A stretch of 47,630 bases of DNA from Aquincolibacterium sp041674705. Its GTDB lineage: Bacteria; Omnitrophota; Omnitrophia; Omnitrophales; Aquincolibacteriaceae. Positions 32,931-41,923 of the stretch are shown here, in pieces. A program made the translations under genes and the position numbers. Below the pieces are notes generated by a model. That model did no database searches, was not told the DNA's origin, and was given only the letters and a program-made list of their open reading frames with translations. Location: the NCBI GenBank assembly GCA_041674705.1, contig JBAYVF010000013.1, forward strand, positions 1 through 47,630, given 5' to 3'. How positions within the stretch are numbered: position 1 is the first letter of the stretch; each line of letters starts with the position of its first letter.

Positions 32931-33119
32931 GTGTCAAAAATGAAGATCGAGATCCGGAAGCCGCAATACCTTGCCGCTAAGGAATTTTCCGCGGAAGCCA
33001 AAGCCGAAACCGGGGAAAGAAGAACGCCATTCTTTTTTCGTCTGCTACTGGTCGCTACTTATGTGCTTTCAGGGCTGGCGATTTGGTATGTTTACCAGCG
33101 ATACAGTATACAACCCTGA
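32931..33119 (+). CDS. Small single-pass membrane protein, unknown
   Basis: 62 residues. A basic N-terminus (EIRKPQYLAAKEF) leads to one hydrophobic segment (about 37-55, FRLLLVATYVLSGLAIWYV). No family is recognised. GGGAGGG (32918-32924) is seven bases before GTG 32931, which is preferred; an in-frame ATG at 32925 overlaps the upstream stop but is too near the ribosome site. Its place between a sensor and an OmpA lipoprotein suggests an envelope role, by inference only. Confidence 0.5.
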   Translation: MSKMKIEIRKPQYLAAKEFSAEAKAETGERRTPFFFRLLLVATYVLSGLAIWYVYQRYSIQP

Positions 33120-33148
33120 AATGGTGGGCTGAAAAGGAGCGGTTTTTG

Positions 33149-33814
33149 ATGGATTGCAAAAAGTGGTTTTGTTTTTTAAGTTTGGTCCTTTTCGCCATGG
33201 TTGGTTGCGCGAGCGCTGACGATCCCGGAGGGCGTCCTTTGAATCGTCAGCAAAGCGAGACTCTTTCAAGCCTTCAGAACGAAATCCTCCGTCTTAATCA
33301 GGAATTGGAAGGGACTGCTAATTCCCGGGAGGATTTGCAAACAGCGAAGCCGAAACTTGAAAAGATGTTCGCCGAATCCATCGCTCGCGGGGATGTCCGT
33401 GTTTTTCTGGATTCGAGGGGGCTTGTCGTGACGGTGCTGGATCACGCGCTGTTTGATCCTGATGAAACTCAATTCACTTCATCGGGCGAAGAATTGCTTG
33501 GAAAGATCGCTTCTGTCCTATCCTCGGATCTTCCCAAAAATAAAGTAACGCTGGAAGGGCATACGGACAATCAGCCGATCGAAAATGCGGATGGGATCAC
33601 GAATTGGGAATATTCGATCGGTCGCGCGACCGCAGTCCTTCATTTTTTTCTCGATACCAAGGAGTTGTCGCCTGCAAGGTTCGGGGTGACCGGCTACGCG
33701 GAATACCGGCCCGTGGATTCCAATGCCACCGAAGAAGGGCGTGACAGGAATCGTCGTGTCGAGATCGTGATCGCACCCAAAAGGGGGACGGATGATGCGT
33801 CGGATCGGGCCTAA
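33149..33814 (+). CDS. OmpA/MotB-type peptidoglycan-binding lipoprotein
   Basis: 221 residues. A signal peptide ends in a lipobox-like AMVGC (C20 becomes the lipidated cysteine). A coiled region (about 30-75) follows, then an OmpA domain (about 90-215) with GHTDNQ, SIGRATAVLHFF and GRDRNRRVEIVI. The domain binds peptidoglycan non-covalently. The protein is likely outer-membrane-attached, tethering it to the wall. The ribosome site AAGGAG (33134-33139) fixes the ATG at 33149. It overlaps the following gene by 23 bases. Confidence 0.9.
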   Translation: MDCKKWFCFLSLVLFAMVGCASADDPGGRPLNRQQSETLSSLQNEILRLNQELEGTANSREDLQTAKPKLEKMFAESIARGDVRVFLDSRGLVVTVLDHALFDPDETQFTSSGEELLGKIASVLSSDLPKNKVTLEGHTDNQPIENADGITNWEYSIGRATAVLHFFLDTKELSPARFGVTGYAEYRPVDSNATEEGRDRNRRVEIVIAPKRGTDDASDRA

Positions 33815-34301
33815 AGGGTCTTTTACAAAAGCGCTCAAGAGGATCGCGCTTGTACTGGCGGTTCTTTTGGGTTTGAGCGCTCTGTCGCTTGGCCTGAATT
33901 TTTGGGTCTATCATGAGCTCCAGTCGAGGCTCAAGATCCGGATGGGCGGCACCTACATTCCCGCTATTTTTGTTCCCTCGTTTGAAGTGAGGCGGGGGAC
34001 TTTTATTTGGGAAGACCGGGTCCAGTTGGTGAACGGGAATTTCAAGGTGACGTTTGATCCCCTGACCTTGATATCCCAGCGCGGCATTCGGGTCATTCTG
34101 ACGAGCAAGGCCAGCAAGATCAAGTTCCTTGGCAGCTGGGCCCTCCAGGAGGGGATCGAGGACGCGACGGTGGATTATCTGATCGCGGATATCATCCTGG
34201 GCCGGAGGGGTCTTGCCGGCATCAACGAAGTGGAAGTCCGGTCTCAAAGTTTTCAATTTTCTTTAAAGAACGCCGATAAAAGAGTAACTCCAAAAACCTG
34301 A
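33792..34301 (+). CDS. Membrane-anchored beta-rich protein of unknown function
   Basis: 169 residues. A hydrophobic segment (about 19-40, LVLAVLLGLSALSLGLNFWV) is followed by beta-rich sequence (VRRGTFIWEDRVQLVNGNFKVTFDP). The look is that of one AsmA/TamB-like repeat, so it may be a small relative of the 1204-3129 protein, but this is only a resemblance. ATG 33792 or 33795 could be the start. It overlaps the OmpA lipoprotein gene and leads into murE 16 bases later, suggesting an envelope role. Confidence 0.65.
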   Translation: MMRRIGPKGSFTKALKRIALVLAVLLGLSALSLGLNFWVYHELQSRLKIRMGGTYIPAIFVPSFEVRRGTFIWEDRVQLVNGNFKVTFDPLTLISQRGIRVILTSKASKIKFLGSWALQEGIEDATVDYLIADIILGRRGLAGINEVEVRSQSFQFSLKNADKRVTPKT

Positions 34302-34317
34302 GGTCTTCCGGGATTCT

Positions 34318-35808
34318 ATGCGAAAACGTCTTGATGATCTGTTCAAAGGCATTCCGATCCTCGAGAAATATCACTGGGACCCGAAACGCATCTTCAACAA
34401 GGTTACCTCCGATTCCCGCGCTGTCGAATCCGGAGATGTTTTTATCGCATGCCCCGGCACCCGGATGGACGGGCATGATTTTTTGGGCCAGGCCATTTAC
34501 GCGAAGGCTTCGGTCGTGGTGTTCGAAAAGGAACCCGAGATCACGATCCCCCCGCACGTGACCGGCGTGCGTGTTCGTGATGCCAAGGCCGCGTTGGCCG
34601 TTATCCTCAACCGGTTTTATGACTGCCCCGACCAAAAGCTCAAGCTGATCGGCGTGACCGGTACGAACGGAAAGACCACCATCACGTATCTTTTGCACCG
34701 GCTTCTTCGCGAGAAATTCCCGACCGCTTTACTGGGAACGCTTTGGTATGAACTTCCTTCCGGAAAAGCAGCCTCGATCAACACCACGCCGGGTTCGGAA
34801 GTCCTGATCCCGATGCTCCATCAGATGCAGCAGGAGGGGGTTCAGGCCTGCGTGATGGAAGTTTCTTCGCACGCGATCAGCCAAAAGCGTGTCCACGGAC
34901 TGGAATTCGAGCTCGGGATCTTCACTCAGTTGACGCAGGATCATCTGGATTTCCACCACAGTATGGAAGAATATTTCCAGACCAAGCGGAATTTTTTCAC
35001 TGGCTTTTCAGCGCCCCGTAAAATGCTTTTTAATAAGGATTGTCCTTACGGGCGGCGTCTGATCGAAGAACTGCCGCAGGCGAAAACATTCAGTGTGCTG
35101 GGCGAGGCGGATTATTACGTTAAGGACCTTCAAATGAGTTTCCAGGGAAGCTGTTTCGTGATGTGCTACCGGGGGCGGGAATTACCGTTCCAGATCCGGT
35201 TGCCCATGCGCTACAACATCTCGAATGCCTTGGCCGTTTTGAGTTCGATCGATCTGCTCGGGTTCGACCTCAACGATTTTCGCGGCGCGTTGGAAGAGAT
35301 CCCCGCGATCCCCGGGCGCATGGAACGGATCGGGACCGGCATGGACTATACGGTGTTTGTGGATTACGCCCATACCCCGGACGCTTTCGAGCAAGTGCTT
35401 CATGATGCTAAACAAATGGATCCGAAACGGATCATTACGGTGTTTGGTTGCGGCGGCGATCGCGATCGCGGGAAACGCCCGCTCATGACCCGTGCGGCCT
35501 GCCGTTACTCGGACGTGGTCATTATGACTTCCGATAACCCGCGCTCCGAAGATCCTGAAGAAATCCTCCGCGATATGCGGGCGGGACTTCCCAATCCTTT
35601 GCCGGGTCCCGGCAGTATTTTTGAGATCCAGGACCGGCAGGAGGCCATTGAAAAAGCTGTTTCGCTGGCGAAAACGGGCGATGTGGTTTTTGTGCTCGGA
35701 AAAGGTCACGAAGATTACCAGATCCTCGGCGACGGAAGGATCCCTTTTAGCGATCGCGAGGTGGTTGAATCCGCATTAAAAAGAAGAAGCCGTGTTTTCT
35801 TATCTTGA
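34318..35808 (+). CDS. murE: UDP-MurNAc-L-Ala-D-Glu--meso-diaminopimelate ligase
   Basis: 496 residues, Mur ligase fold. ATP loop GVTGTNGKTT (112-121), substrate part INTTPGSEV, and DNPR at 406-409, the motif that selects meso-diaminopimelate rather than lysine. KGHEDYQIL closes the C-terminal domain. It adds the third residue of the wall peptide. It starts the division/cell-wall cluster; its stop lies 17 bases inside murF. Confidence 0.97.
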   Translation: MRKRLDDLFKGIPILEKYHWDPKRIFNKVTSDSRAVESGDVFIACPGTRMDGHDFLGQAIYAKASVVVFEKEPEITIPPHVTGVRVRDAKAALAVILNRFYDCPDQKLKLIGVTGTNGKTTITYLLHRLLREKFPTALLGTLWYELPSGKAASINTTPGSEVLIPMLHQMQQEGVQACVMEVSSHAISQKRVHGLEFELGIFTQLTQDHLDFHHSMEEYFQTKRNFFTGFSAPRKMLFNKDCPYGRRLIEELPQAKTFSVLGEADYYVKDLQMSFQGSCFVMCYRGRELPFQIRLPMRYNISNALAVLSSIDLLGFDLNDFRGALEEIPAIPGRMERIGTGMDYTVFVDYAHTPDAFEQVLHDAKQMDPKRIITVFGCGGDRDRGKRPLMTRAACRYSDVVIMTSDNPRSEDPEEILRDMRAGLPNPLPGPGSIFEIQDRQEAIEKAVSLAKTGDVVFVLGKGHEDYQILGDGRIPFSDREVVESALKRRSRVFLS

Positions 35809-37198
35809 AGCGAGCCGGCTGCTTCGCGTCACTCCTGAATTCCAAGACCTGTCCCTGACGGTCCGCAATTTCTCCATTGATACCCGCACGCTCAACCCGG
35901 GCGATCTTTTTGTCGCGTTCAAAGGGGCACAGTGTGACGGGCATGATTTTCTTGCCACTGCTTTTGAAAAAGGCGCCTCAGGCGCCCTGATCGATCTACG
36001 CCAAAAGGAGACGGCTTTCGCAAATCTCCGGGCGGCCAAAGTTCCGATCCATAATCTGATCCCGGTTTCGGACCCCCAGACGGCGATGACCACGCTCGCA
36101 GCGGAATATCGCAAGACCCTTCCGGTCAAAGTGATCGGGGTGACAGGAAGTGTCGGGAAGACCACCACGAAAGAATTCCTCTTCTACCTGCTCCGGAAAA
36201 AATATTCGGTGCTCGCTACTGCCGGAAATTTGAATAATCATTTAGGCGTTCCCATCATGCTTTCGCGTCTGGAGCCATCCCACCAATTTTGTGTGATGGA
36301 AATGGGTGCCAACCATCCCGGCGAGATCCGCGCCCTTGCGAAGATCGCCGCACCCTCGGGCGGGATCCTGACGCCTATCGGTCCGGCTCACTTGGAAGGC
36401 TTTGGTTCTCTTGAGAATATCTACAACACCAAGCTGGAACTGGTCGATTTTTTGCGAAAAGAGGATCCGTTGGTGGTGCTTGAAAGCGACGCCCGGCTCC
36501 TGGAAAAGATCGCTCAAAAAGGCCGCAAGGCTATCACCGTCGGGTATTCTGAAAAATCAGAATACCGGATCACGGACGTGAAAGCAGAAGGCGGGGAAGT
36601 CGCATTCTCAATGAACGGGCAGGGACCGTTCTCGTTTCCGGGGCAGGCACCTTTCCTGGCGCTCAACGCAGGGCTTGCGATCGCGATGGCAAGGAGTCTG
36701 GGGCTGGCATGGGAAGACATCCCGCGGAAGTGGGAGGATGTGGGCTTTGCATCAGGAAGATTTCGTGAGACAATGCTCACCAATGGCGTTCGCGTGATCG
36801 ATGATAGCTACAATGCGAATCCTGTTTCCTTTGGAAATGCCCTGGGGGCGTTCCAATCGCTTCCCGGTTCCGGGAAAAAGATCGTAGTGTTTGCGGATAT
36901 GCTGGAACTGGGGGCCGATGAAGAGCGATTTCATTCGGAGCTCGGCGAGAAGATCGCGAGTTCCGGCGTCGATGTGGCGTTGGCTTACGGGATGAGGACC
37001 CGGGCGAGTATTGACGCCCTGGGGCGATCGAAGAAGGCCTGCGTGGCGAAACATTTTAAAGATAGCCCCGAAACGCTGGCGGCGCTTCAAGAGATTTTAC
37101 GCCCCGGAGATCTGGTGCTTTTTAAGGGATCCCGGAGCATGCATGTGGAAAAAGTTCTGGATGGTATTCGCAACATTTCTTTTTCATCACCCAAATAA
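35792..37198 (+). CDS. murF: UDP-MurNAc-tripeptide--D-alanyl-D-alanine ligase
   Basis: 468 residues. ATP loop GSVGKTT (119-125), GNLNNHLGVP just after, EMGANHPGEI in the middle domain, and DDSYNANPVS later, all MurF marks. It adds D-Ala-D-Ala to the tripeptide. The start is GTG 35792, inside murE, giving MFSYLEAS. mraY follows after 19 bases. Confidence 0.96.
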   Translation: MFSYLEASRLLRVTPEFQDLSLTVRNFSIDTRTLNPGDLFVAFKGAQCDGHDFLATAFEKGASGALIDLRQKETAFANLRAAKVPIHNLIPVSDPQTAMTTLAAEYRKTLPVKVIGVTGSVGKTTTKEFLFYLLRKKYSVLATAGNLNNHLGVPIMLSRLEPSHQFCVMEMGANHPGEIRALAKIAAPSGGILTPIGPAHLEGFGSLENIYNTKLELVDFLRKEDPLVVLESDARLLEKIAQKGRKAITVGYSEKSEYRITDVKAEGGEVAFSMNGQGPFSFPGQAPFLALNAGLAIAMARSLGLAWEDIPRKWEDVGFASGRFRETMLTNGVRVIDDSYNANPVSFGNALGAFQSLPGSGKKIVVFADMLELGADEERFHSELGEKIASSGVDVALAYGMRTRASIDALGRSKKACVAKHFKDSPETLAALQEILRPGDLVLFKGSRSMHVEKVLDGIRNISFSSPK

Positions 37199-37217
37199 TC
37201 TTAGAGTCCCATAGATC

Positions 37218-38303
37218 ATGTTTTATTTTTTACATTATCTCTCAGATCATTCGATCGTCTTCAATATTTTCCGCTACATCACGTTCCGTTCGGCCGGCGC
37301 GAGCATTACGGCATTCATTTTGTCTCTCTGGCTTGGGCCGCGGTGCATCGCATGGCTTAAACAGCTTCGCGCGGTGACCAACCAGGAGCGCGCCTACGCC
37401 GAGACCATCCACGAACATTTCAAGCACAAGAAAGATGTGCCGATGATGGGCGGGATCCTGGTCGTGGCGAGCGTGGTCGTCTCGACGCTTCTTTGGGGCA
37501 ATCTTACGAACCGTTTTGTTTGGATGATGGTCATCGTCATGTTGTGGTTCGGGTTCGTGGGCTTTCTGGATGATTGGCTCAAGATGCGTTCCAAAAGTTC
37601 GGAGGGACTGAGTTCGATCACGAAACTTCTCGGACAGGTGCTGATGGGACTGGCGATCGGCATTTATCTTTATTGCGACCCGACCTTTGATAAATGGCTT
37701 TATGTGCCGCTTTTAAAAAAAGGGGTGGTTTATCTCGGGATCCTTTTTATCCCGTTCGTGATCCTGGTGCTGACCGGGACTTCGAACGCCCTGAATCTCA
37801 CCGACGGGCTCGACGGGTTGGCGATTGGCTGTACGATGTTCACGACAACGGCATTCGCCCTGATCATCTATGTCACGGGGCACTATGACTTTGCCAGGTA
37901 TCTTGCGATCCCGCATATTCCCGAGGTCGGGGAAGTGACTGTTTTTTGCGCGGCGCTGGCCGGCGCGAGCGCTGGATTTCTCTGGTTCAATTCCTATCCG
38001 GCCGAAGTCTTTATGGGAGATACCGGGTCGCTTTCTTTGGGGGGCGCGCTGGGCGCGATCGCGGTGCTCACGAAAAAAGAGCTCGTGCTCGTGATTGTTG
38101 GAGGGATCTTCGTATGGGAAGCGCTTTCCGTGATCCTGCAAGTTGCGAGTTTCAAGCTCCGGAAAAAAAGGATCTTTTTGATGTCGCCCTTTCATCATCA
38201 CCTGCAGCGCAAAGGCTGGCCGGAGTCCAAGATCACCATCCGGCTCTGGATCATCGCTTTCATCCTCGCGATCGTCGGCCTCAGCACCCTCAAGGTCCGG
38301 TGA
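37218..38303 (+). CDS. mraY: Phospho-MurNAc-pentapeptide transferase MraY
   Basis: 361 residues, about ten membrane helices. Family motifs: KKDVPMMGGILV, GFLDDWLKM, ALNLTDGLDGLA (N193, D196, D199), and PFHHHLQRKGWPE near residue 325. It attaches the pentapeptide sugar to undecaprenyl phosphate at the inner membrane to make lipid I. murD follows four bases after its stop. Confidence 0.97.
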   Translation: MFYFLHYLSDHSIVFNIFRYITFRSAGASITAFILSLWLGPRCIAWLKQLRAVTNQERAYAETIHEHFKHKKDVPMMGGILVVASVVVSTLLWGNLTNRFVWMMVIVMLWFGFVGFLDDWLKMRSKSSEGLSSITKLLGQVLMGLAIGIYLYCDPTFDKWLYVPLLKKGVVYLGILFIPFVILVLTGTSNALNLTDGLDGLAIGCTMFTTTAFALIIYVTGHYDFARYLAIPHIPEVGEVTVFCAALAGASAGFLWFNSYPAEVFMGDTGSLSLGGALGAIAVLTKKELVLVIVGGIFVWEALSVILQVASFKLRKKRIFLMSPFHHHLQRKGWPESKITIRLWIIAFILAIVGLSTLKVR

Positions 38304-38307
38304 TAAG

Positions 38308-39618
38308 ATGATGGCGCCTGGGACCCATGTGGCGGTGTTGGGGCTCAAAGATACCGGATTCTTAAGCGCTCTTTGTCTTCATGAAAAAGGCTACCAGGTC
38401 TTCGCGTCCGATCTCGCAGATACCGAAGAGGTCCGGGAGAATGTTTTAAAGCTCACGAAGCGGGGGATCCGCGCGGAGTGCGGGAAACATTCGTTCGATG
38501 CGATCCTTGCGGCCGATTGGATCCTGATCTCTCCCGGCATCCCGCCCGGATCCAAGATCTATCAAGCGATCGTCGACGCGAAAAAACCGATCTATAGCGA
38601 GATCGAGGTTGCGAGCTGGTTTTCGCCGGCCCGGACCGTGGTGGCGGTGACAGGTTCCTGCGGCAAGACAACAACTGCGACCCTGATCGCCCAGATTCTT
38701 GAAGCCAGTGGCCGCCAAGTCATCCTTTGCGGGAATATCGGGAATCCCTGGATCGGGGAGCTCTCAAAGATCACGCCCGAGACGGTAGTCGTGCTCGAGG
38801 TCAGCTCTTTTCAGCTGATGCATTGCGCGAGTTTCGCCCCTTCGATCGGATTGCTCCTCAATGTTTTCCCCAATCATATGGATTGGCACGCGGACATGAA
38901 AGAATATGCGGCCGCCAAGCTGAATCTTTTTCGCGCCATGAAAGCTACCGGTGTGATGATCTGCCGGAAAATGGATGAAACCGATTTTTTCCCGGACTTT
39001 AAGACGGCGGCCCGGCGCGTTTATTTCGATAAACGTTCTGCCGCCAATCCCAACGAGGCGGCGCTTCTTTGCGCCGCGGAGGCTCTGCATTGTCCGGGAG
39101 AACTGGTTGGAAAGGCGATCCGGGATTTTCGCGGGATCGAGCACCGGCTCGAGAAATTTGCCGAACATGACGGCATCGCTTTTGTGAATGATTCCAAGGC
39201 GACCACGACCGCCTCGCTTGCCTGGGCTCTTGAAAAGTTTGCGGATGGGACCGTGGTGCTTGTCTGCGGCGGAAAGTACAAGACCGACGTTAAAGACTTC
39301 CAGGGTTTGCGGGCATTGATCGCCCGGAAGGTCCGGTGTGCGGTATTGATCGGAGTCGCGCGGCCGATCATGAAAGAGGCCTGGCAGGGGACCGCCCCGA
39401 TGGTGGAGGCAGAGAGTTTGGATGAGGCGTGCCGGCTGAGTATCGAGAAAGCTGAAAAAGGGGATACGGTCCTGCTGTCGCCGGCTTGCGCAAGTTTTGA
39501 TATGTTCAAAAATTATCAGGAACGGGGAAGGCTTTTTAAGGAAAAAATCAAAAAGGAATTAGAGACTAGAGACCAGAGACTAGAGACTCAAACGCAAAAG
39601 CAGGCACATCGTGTTTAG
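38308..39618 (+). CDS. murD: UDP-MurNAc-L-alanine--D-glutamate ligase
   Basis: 436 residues. ATP loop VTGSCGKTTT near 112-121, LEVSSFQL, NVFPNHMDWH and VNDSKATTT are MurD motifs. It adds D-Glu to the wall precursor. The last 20 or so residues (KELETRDQRLETQTQKQ...) are not part of the enzyme fold: they are encoded by a 7-bp repeat array (39560-39665) that has taken over the stop. ATG 38308 is chosen; 38311 is possible. Confidence 0.95.
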   Translation: MMAPGTHVAVLGLKDTGFLSALCLHEKGYQVFASDLADTEEVRENVLKLTKRGIRAECGKHSFDAILAADWILISPGIPPGSKIYQAIVDAKKPIYSEIEVASWFSPARTVVAVTGSCGKTTTATLIAQILEASGRQVILCGNIGNPWIGELSKITPETVVVLEVSSFQLMHCASFAPSIGLLLNVFPNHMDWHADMKEYAAAKLNLFRAMKATGVMICRKMDETDFFPDFKTAARRVYFDKRSAANPNEAALLCAAEALHCPGELVGKAIRDFRGIEHRLEKFAEHDGIAFVNDSKATTTASLAWALEKFADGTVVLVCGGKYKTDVKDFQGLRALIARKVRCAVLIGVARPIMKEAWQGTAPMVEAESLDEACRLSIEKAEKGDTVLLSPACASFDMFKNYQERGRLFKEKIKKELETRDQRLETQTQKQAHRV

Positions 39619-39665
39619 CTTTTTCCGTTCGGGGTCTCTTGTCTCAAGTCTCCTGTCTCAAGTCT
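39560..39665. repeat. Inverted array of 7-bp GAGACNN units at the end of murD
   Basis: GAGAC occurs at 39562, 39569, 39576 and 39583, exactly seven bases apart. On the other side GTCTC occurs at 39634, 39641, 39648 and 39655, again seven apart, with a partial fifth unit at 39662. The arms are complementary and separated by about 45 bases. The left arm is translated as the MurD tail; the right arm ends eight bases before ftsW. Confidence 0.88.
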
Positions 39666-39672
39666 GAAAAAC

Positions 39673-40770
39673 ATGTCCAAAGAAGCGCGTTTATTGTTCG
39701 TGGTCACGTATCTCCTGGTCGCTATCGGGATCGTCATGATCTATAGCGCGAGCGGCGTCCTGGCGCATGACCGGCATGGGAGTGAAATGTTTTTTCTGAT
39801 CCGTCAGGGGATGTACGTGCTCCTCGGAACGATCGGATTTTTTATTGCGTCCACGCTCCCGGTCGATTTCTACAAGCAGAATGCCCGCGCTTTCATGTTG
39901 CTCGCGATCATGCTTTTGATGACGGTTTATCTGCCCGTGATCGGACATTCGGCGGGCGGGGCGCGGCGATGGATCCATATCGGAGGGTTCCAGTTCCAGC
40001 CTGTCGAATTCGCGAAGCTGGCTTGTTGTATTTATCTGGCGGATTATATCGGGCGCAAGATCGCCGTGGTGCAAAAGGGGGACGTCCGGGTGTTTGTCCC
40101 GCCCCTTATCCTGATCGGCCTGGTCTGTGGCCTGACGCTCCTGGAGCCGGACCTGGGTTCGGTGGCGTTCATCGTGATGATGACCTCCGTTATCCTTTTT
40201 GTTTCAGGGCTTCAGTTGCGCTATGTGTTTGGCGCTCTCGCGATCCTCATGCCGGCTCTTTATTTTTTGATCATCCGCGTGCCCTACCGGCTGAGCCGTC
40301 TTGAAGCTTATCTGAACCCGTGGGAAGATCCTCAAGGGTCGGGTTTTCAGATCATCCAGTCGTTTCTCGCCTTTGCCTCCGGCGGGGTGCACGGCGTAGG
40401 GCTCGGACAAAGCACCCAGAAGCTTTTTTATCTTCCTTCGAGCCATAACGATTTCATCCTCGCTGTGATCGGGGAAGAACTCGGGCTTATCGGGATCATG
40501 TTTGTGATCGCGCTTTACATCCTGTTTTTTGTTTGCTGCATCCGGATGGCGCGAAAAACGGACCAGCCATTCGAAAAATTGCTGATCACCTCGATCACGC
40601 TTCTCATTATTCTGCAGACCGTGATCCATATGATGGTCGCGACCGGTCTTGTCCCGACCAAGGGGTTGCCGCTTCCTTTTATCAGCTACGGAGGAAGTTC
40701 GATCGTGGTGAATTTGATCGCGGTCGGGATCCTCGTGGCGATCGACCGGCGCAAACGCCGCAACGCCTGA
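39673..40770 (+). CDS. ftsW: Cell-division lipid II polymerase FtsW
   Basis: 365 residues, about ten membrane helices, SEDS family. Motifs: IYSASG at the first helix, GGARRWIHIGGFQFQPVEFAK, a PDLGS segment, and near the C-terminus PTKGLPLPFISYGGSS. FtsW polymerises glycan at the septum with a class B PBP. Its place between murD and murG supports FtsW over RodA. The expected partner ftsI is not in the window. The upstream repeat ends eight bases before the ATG. Confidence 0.95.
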   Translation: MSKEARLLFVVTYLLVAIGIVMIYSASGVLAHDRHGSEMFFLIRQGMYVLLGTIGFFIASTLPVDFYKQNARAFMLLAIMLLMTVYLPVIGHSAGGARRWIHIGGFQFQPVEFAKLACCIYLADYIGRKIAVVQKGDVRVFVPPLILIGLVCGLTLLEPDLGSVAFIVMMTSVILFVSGLQLRYVFGALAILMPALYFLIIRVPYRLSRLEAYLNPWEDPQGSGFQIIQSFLAFASGGVHGVGLGQSTQKLFYLPSSHNDFILAVIGEELGLIGIMFVIALYILFFVCCIRMARKTDQPFEKLLITSITLLIILQTVIHMMVATGLVPTKGLPLPFISYGGSSIVVNLIAVGILVAIDRRKRRNA

Positions 40771-40771
40771 C

Positions 40772-41923
40772 ATGTCAAAACCCCGGGATCCCTCAAAAAC
40801 TCCCCGTGCCACCCTACGCCTGGTGGTTTATGCCGGACCGACCGGCGGCCATGTTTTTCCCGCGCAGTCCTTTAGTGAAGGATTCCGCAAGCGTTTTCCG
40901 GATTCCAGGATCGATCTCGTCACCTGTCACCGGGCAAAATCCCTTATCGATAGAATGCCGTCGGGGATCTTTAACTCGGTCTCGTATCTTCCCGAGTTCG
41001 GCTTTCCCGGAGGCTTTTCCTGGAAGACCCTGAAACCTTTTGTTCTTTTCCCCTATCTGATTTTTCAGGCGTTCCTGTTTCTCAAACGAACGAAACCGGA
41101 TCTTTGTGTCGGGTTCGGAAGTTTTGTATCGTATCCCGGCATGAGAGTGGCGCGCGCTCTTAAGATCCCGACACTTATCCATGAACAGAACCGGGTCCCC
41201 GGAAAGGCGACCCACTGGCTCGTGCCGCATATGGATGTGGTGGCGGAGAGTTTTGAGGGAACGCGATTCCTTCAAAAACCAAAAGTTCTTCACACGGTGG
41301 GGCTGCCTTTGCGGTCGTTTATTGTGAAGGCCGCGGCGAAGACAGGGGGAGGATCGATCCCGCGTCCTTTTACTCTTCTGGCGGTCGGCGGATCGCAGGG
41401 CGCCCAAGGCCTCAACACGATCGTCGCGGACGCGATCGCGGCTTTGTCGGATGAAGAAAGGTCCCAAATTGCCGTTATTCATATTACAGGAAAACGCGAC
41501 CAGACCTGGGTTGCGGAGCGTTACGAGAAGCTGGCCTTGTCCCATGAAGTGCATCCGTTTTTTAGCGCCATGGATGAGATCTTTCAGAAAATAGACCTTG
41601 CGATCACCCGGGCCGGAGCGAACACGCTTTTTGAACTGGCGGCCTTCGGCGTTCCGGCGCTTGTGATCCCGTACCCGCATGCGGGCGGTCATCAAAAATA
41701 TAATGCGCAGGGTTTCGCGGAAAAAGGCGGGCTGATCTTTCATGACGAGGATCCCGCGGCGAAGGACTGGCTTGTTGGACATTTACGGAAAGCGATCGAA
41801 GATCCAGGGTCCTTGGCCGGGATGGCGAAAGCGATGAAAGAGCTTGCGAGGCCTGAGGCCACAGACGAACTTATTGATATAGCCCGAAAGTTGATCGAAA
41901 CCCATGAAGATCGTACACGATAA
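40772..41923 (+). CDS. murG: UDP-GlcNAc:lipid I GlcNAc transferase MurG
   Basis: 383 residues, GT-B glycosyltransferase. PTGGH (23-27), HEQNRVPGKA, GGSQGAQGLN, and TRAGANTLFELAAFGVP followed by PYPHAGGHQKYNA are MurG motifs. It makes lipid II at the cytoplasmic side of the inner membrane. It starts one base after the ftsW stop and overlaps murC by 20 bases. Confidence 0.96.
   Translation: MSKPRDPSKTPRATLRLVVYAGPTGGHVFPAQSFSEGFRKRFPDSRIDLVTCHRAKSLIDRMPSGIFNSVSYLPEFGFPGGFSWKTLKPFVLFPYLIFQAFLFLKRTKPDLCVGFGSFVSYPGMRVARALKIPTLIHEQNRVPGKATHWLVPHMDVVAESFEGTRFLQKPKVLHTVGLPLRSFIVKAAAKTGGGSIPRPFTLLAVGGSQGAQGLNTIVADAIAALSDEERSQIAVIHITGKRDQTWVAERYEKLALSHEVHPFFSAMDEIFQKIDLAITRAGANTLFELAAFGVPALVIPYPHAGGHQKYNAQGFAEKGGLIFHDEDPAAKDWLVGHLRKAIEDPGSLAGMAKAMKELARPEATDELIDIARKLIETHEDRTR

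Noticed and set aside
39560..39665. CRISPR array
   Set aside because: Units are 7 bp with 2-bp variable parts and inverted arms; there are no spacers of 25-40 bases and no cas genes.
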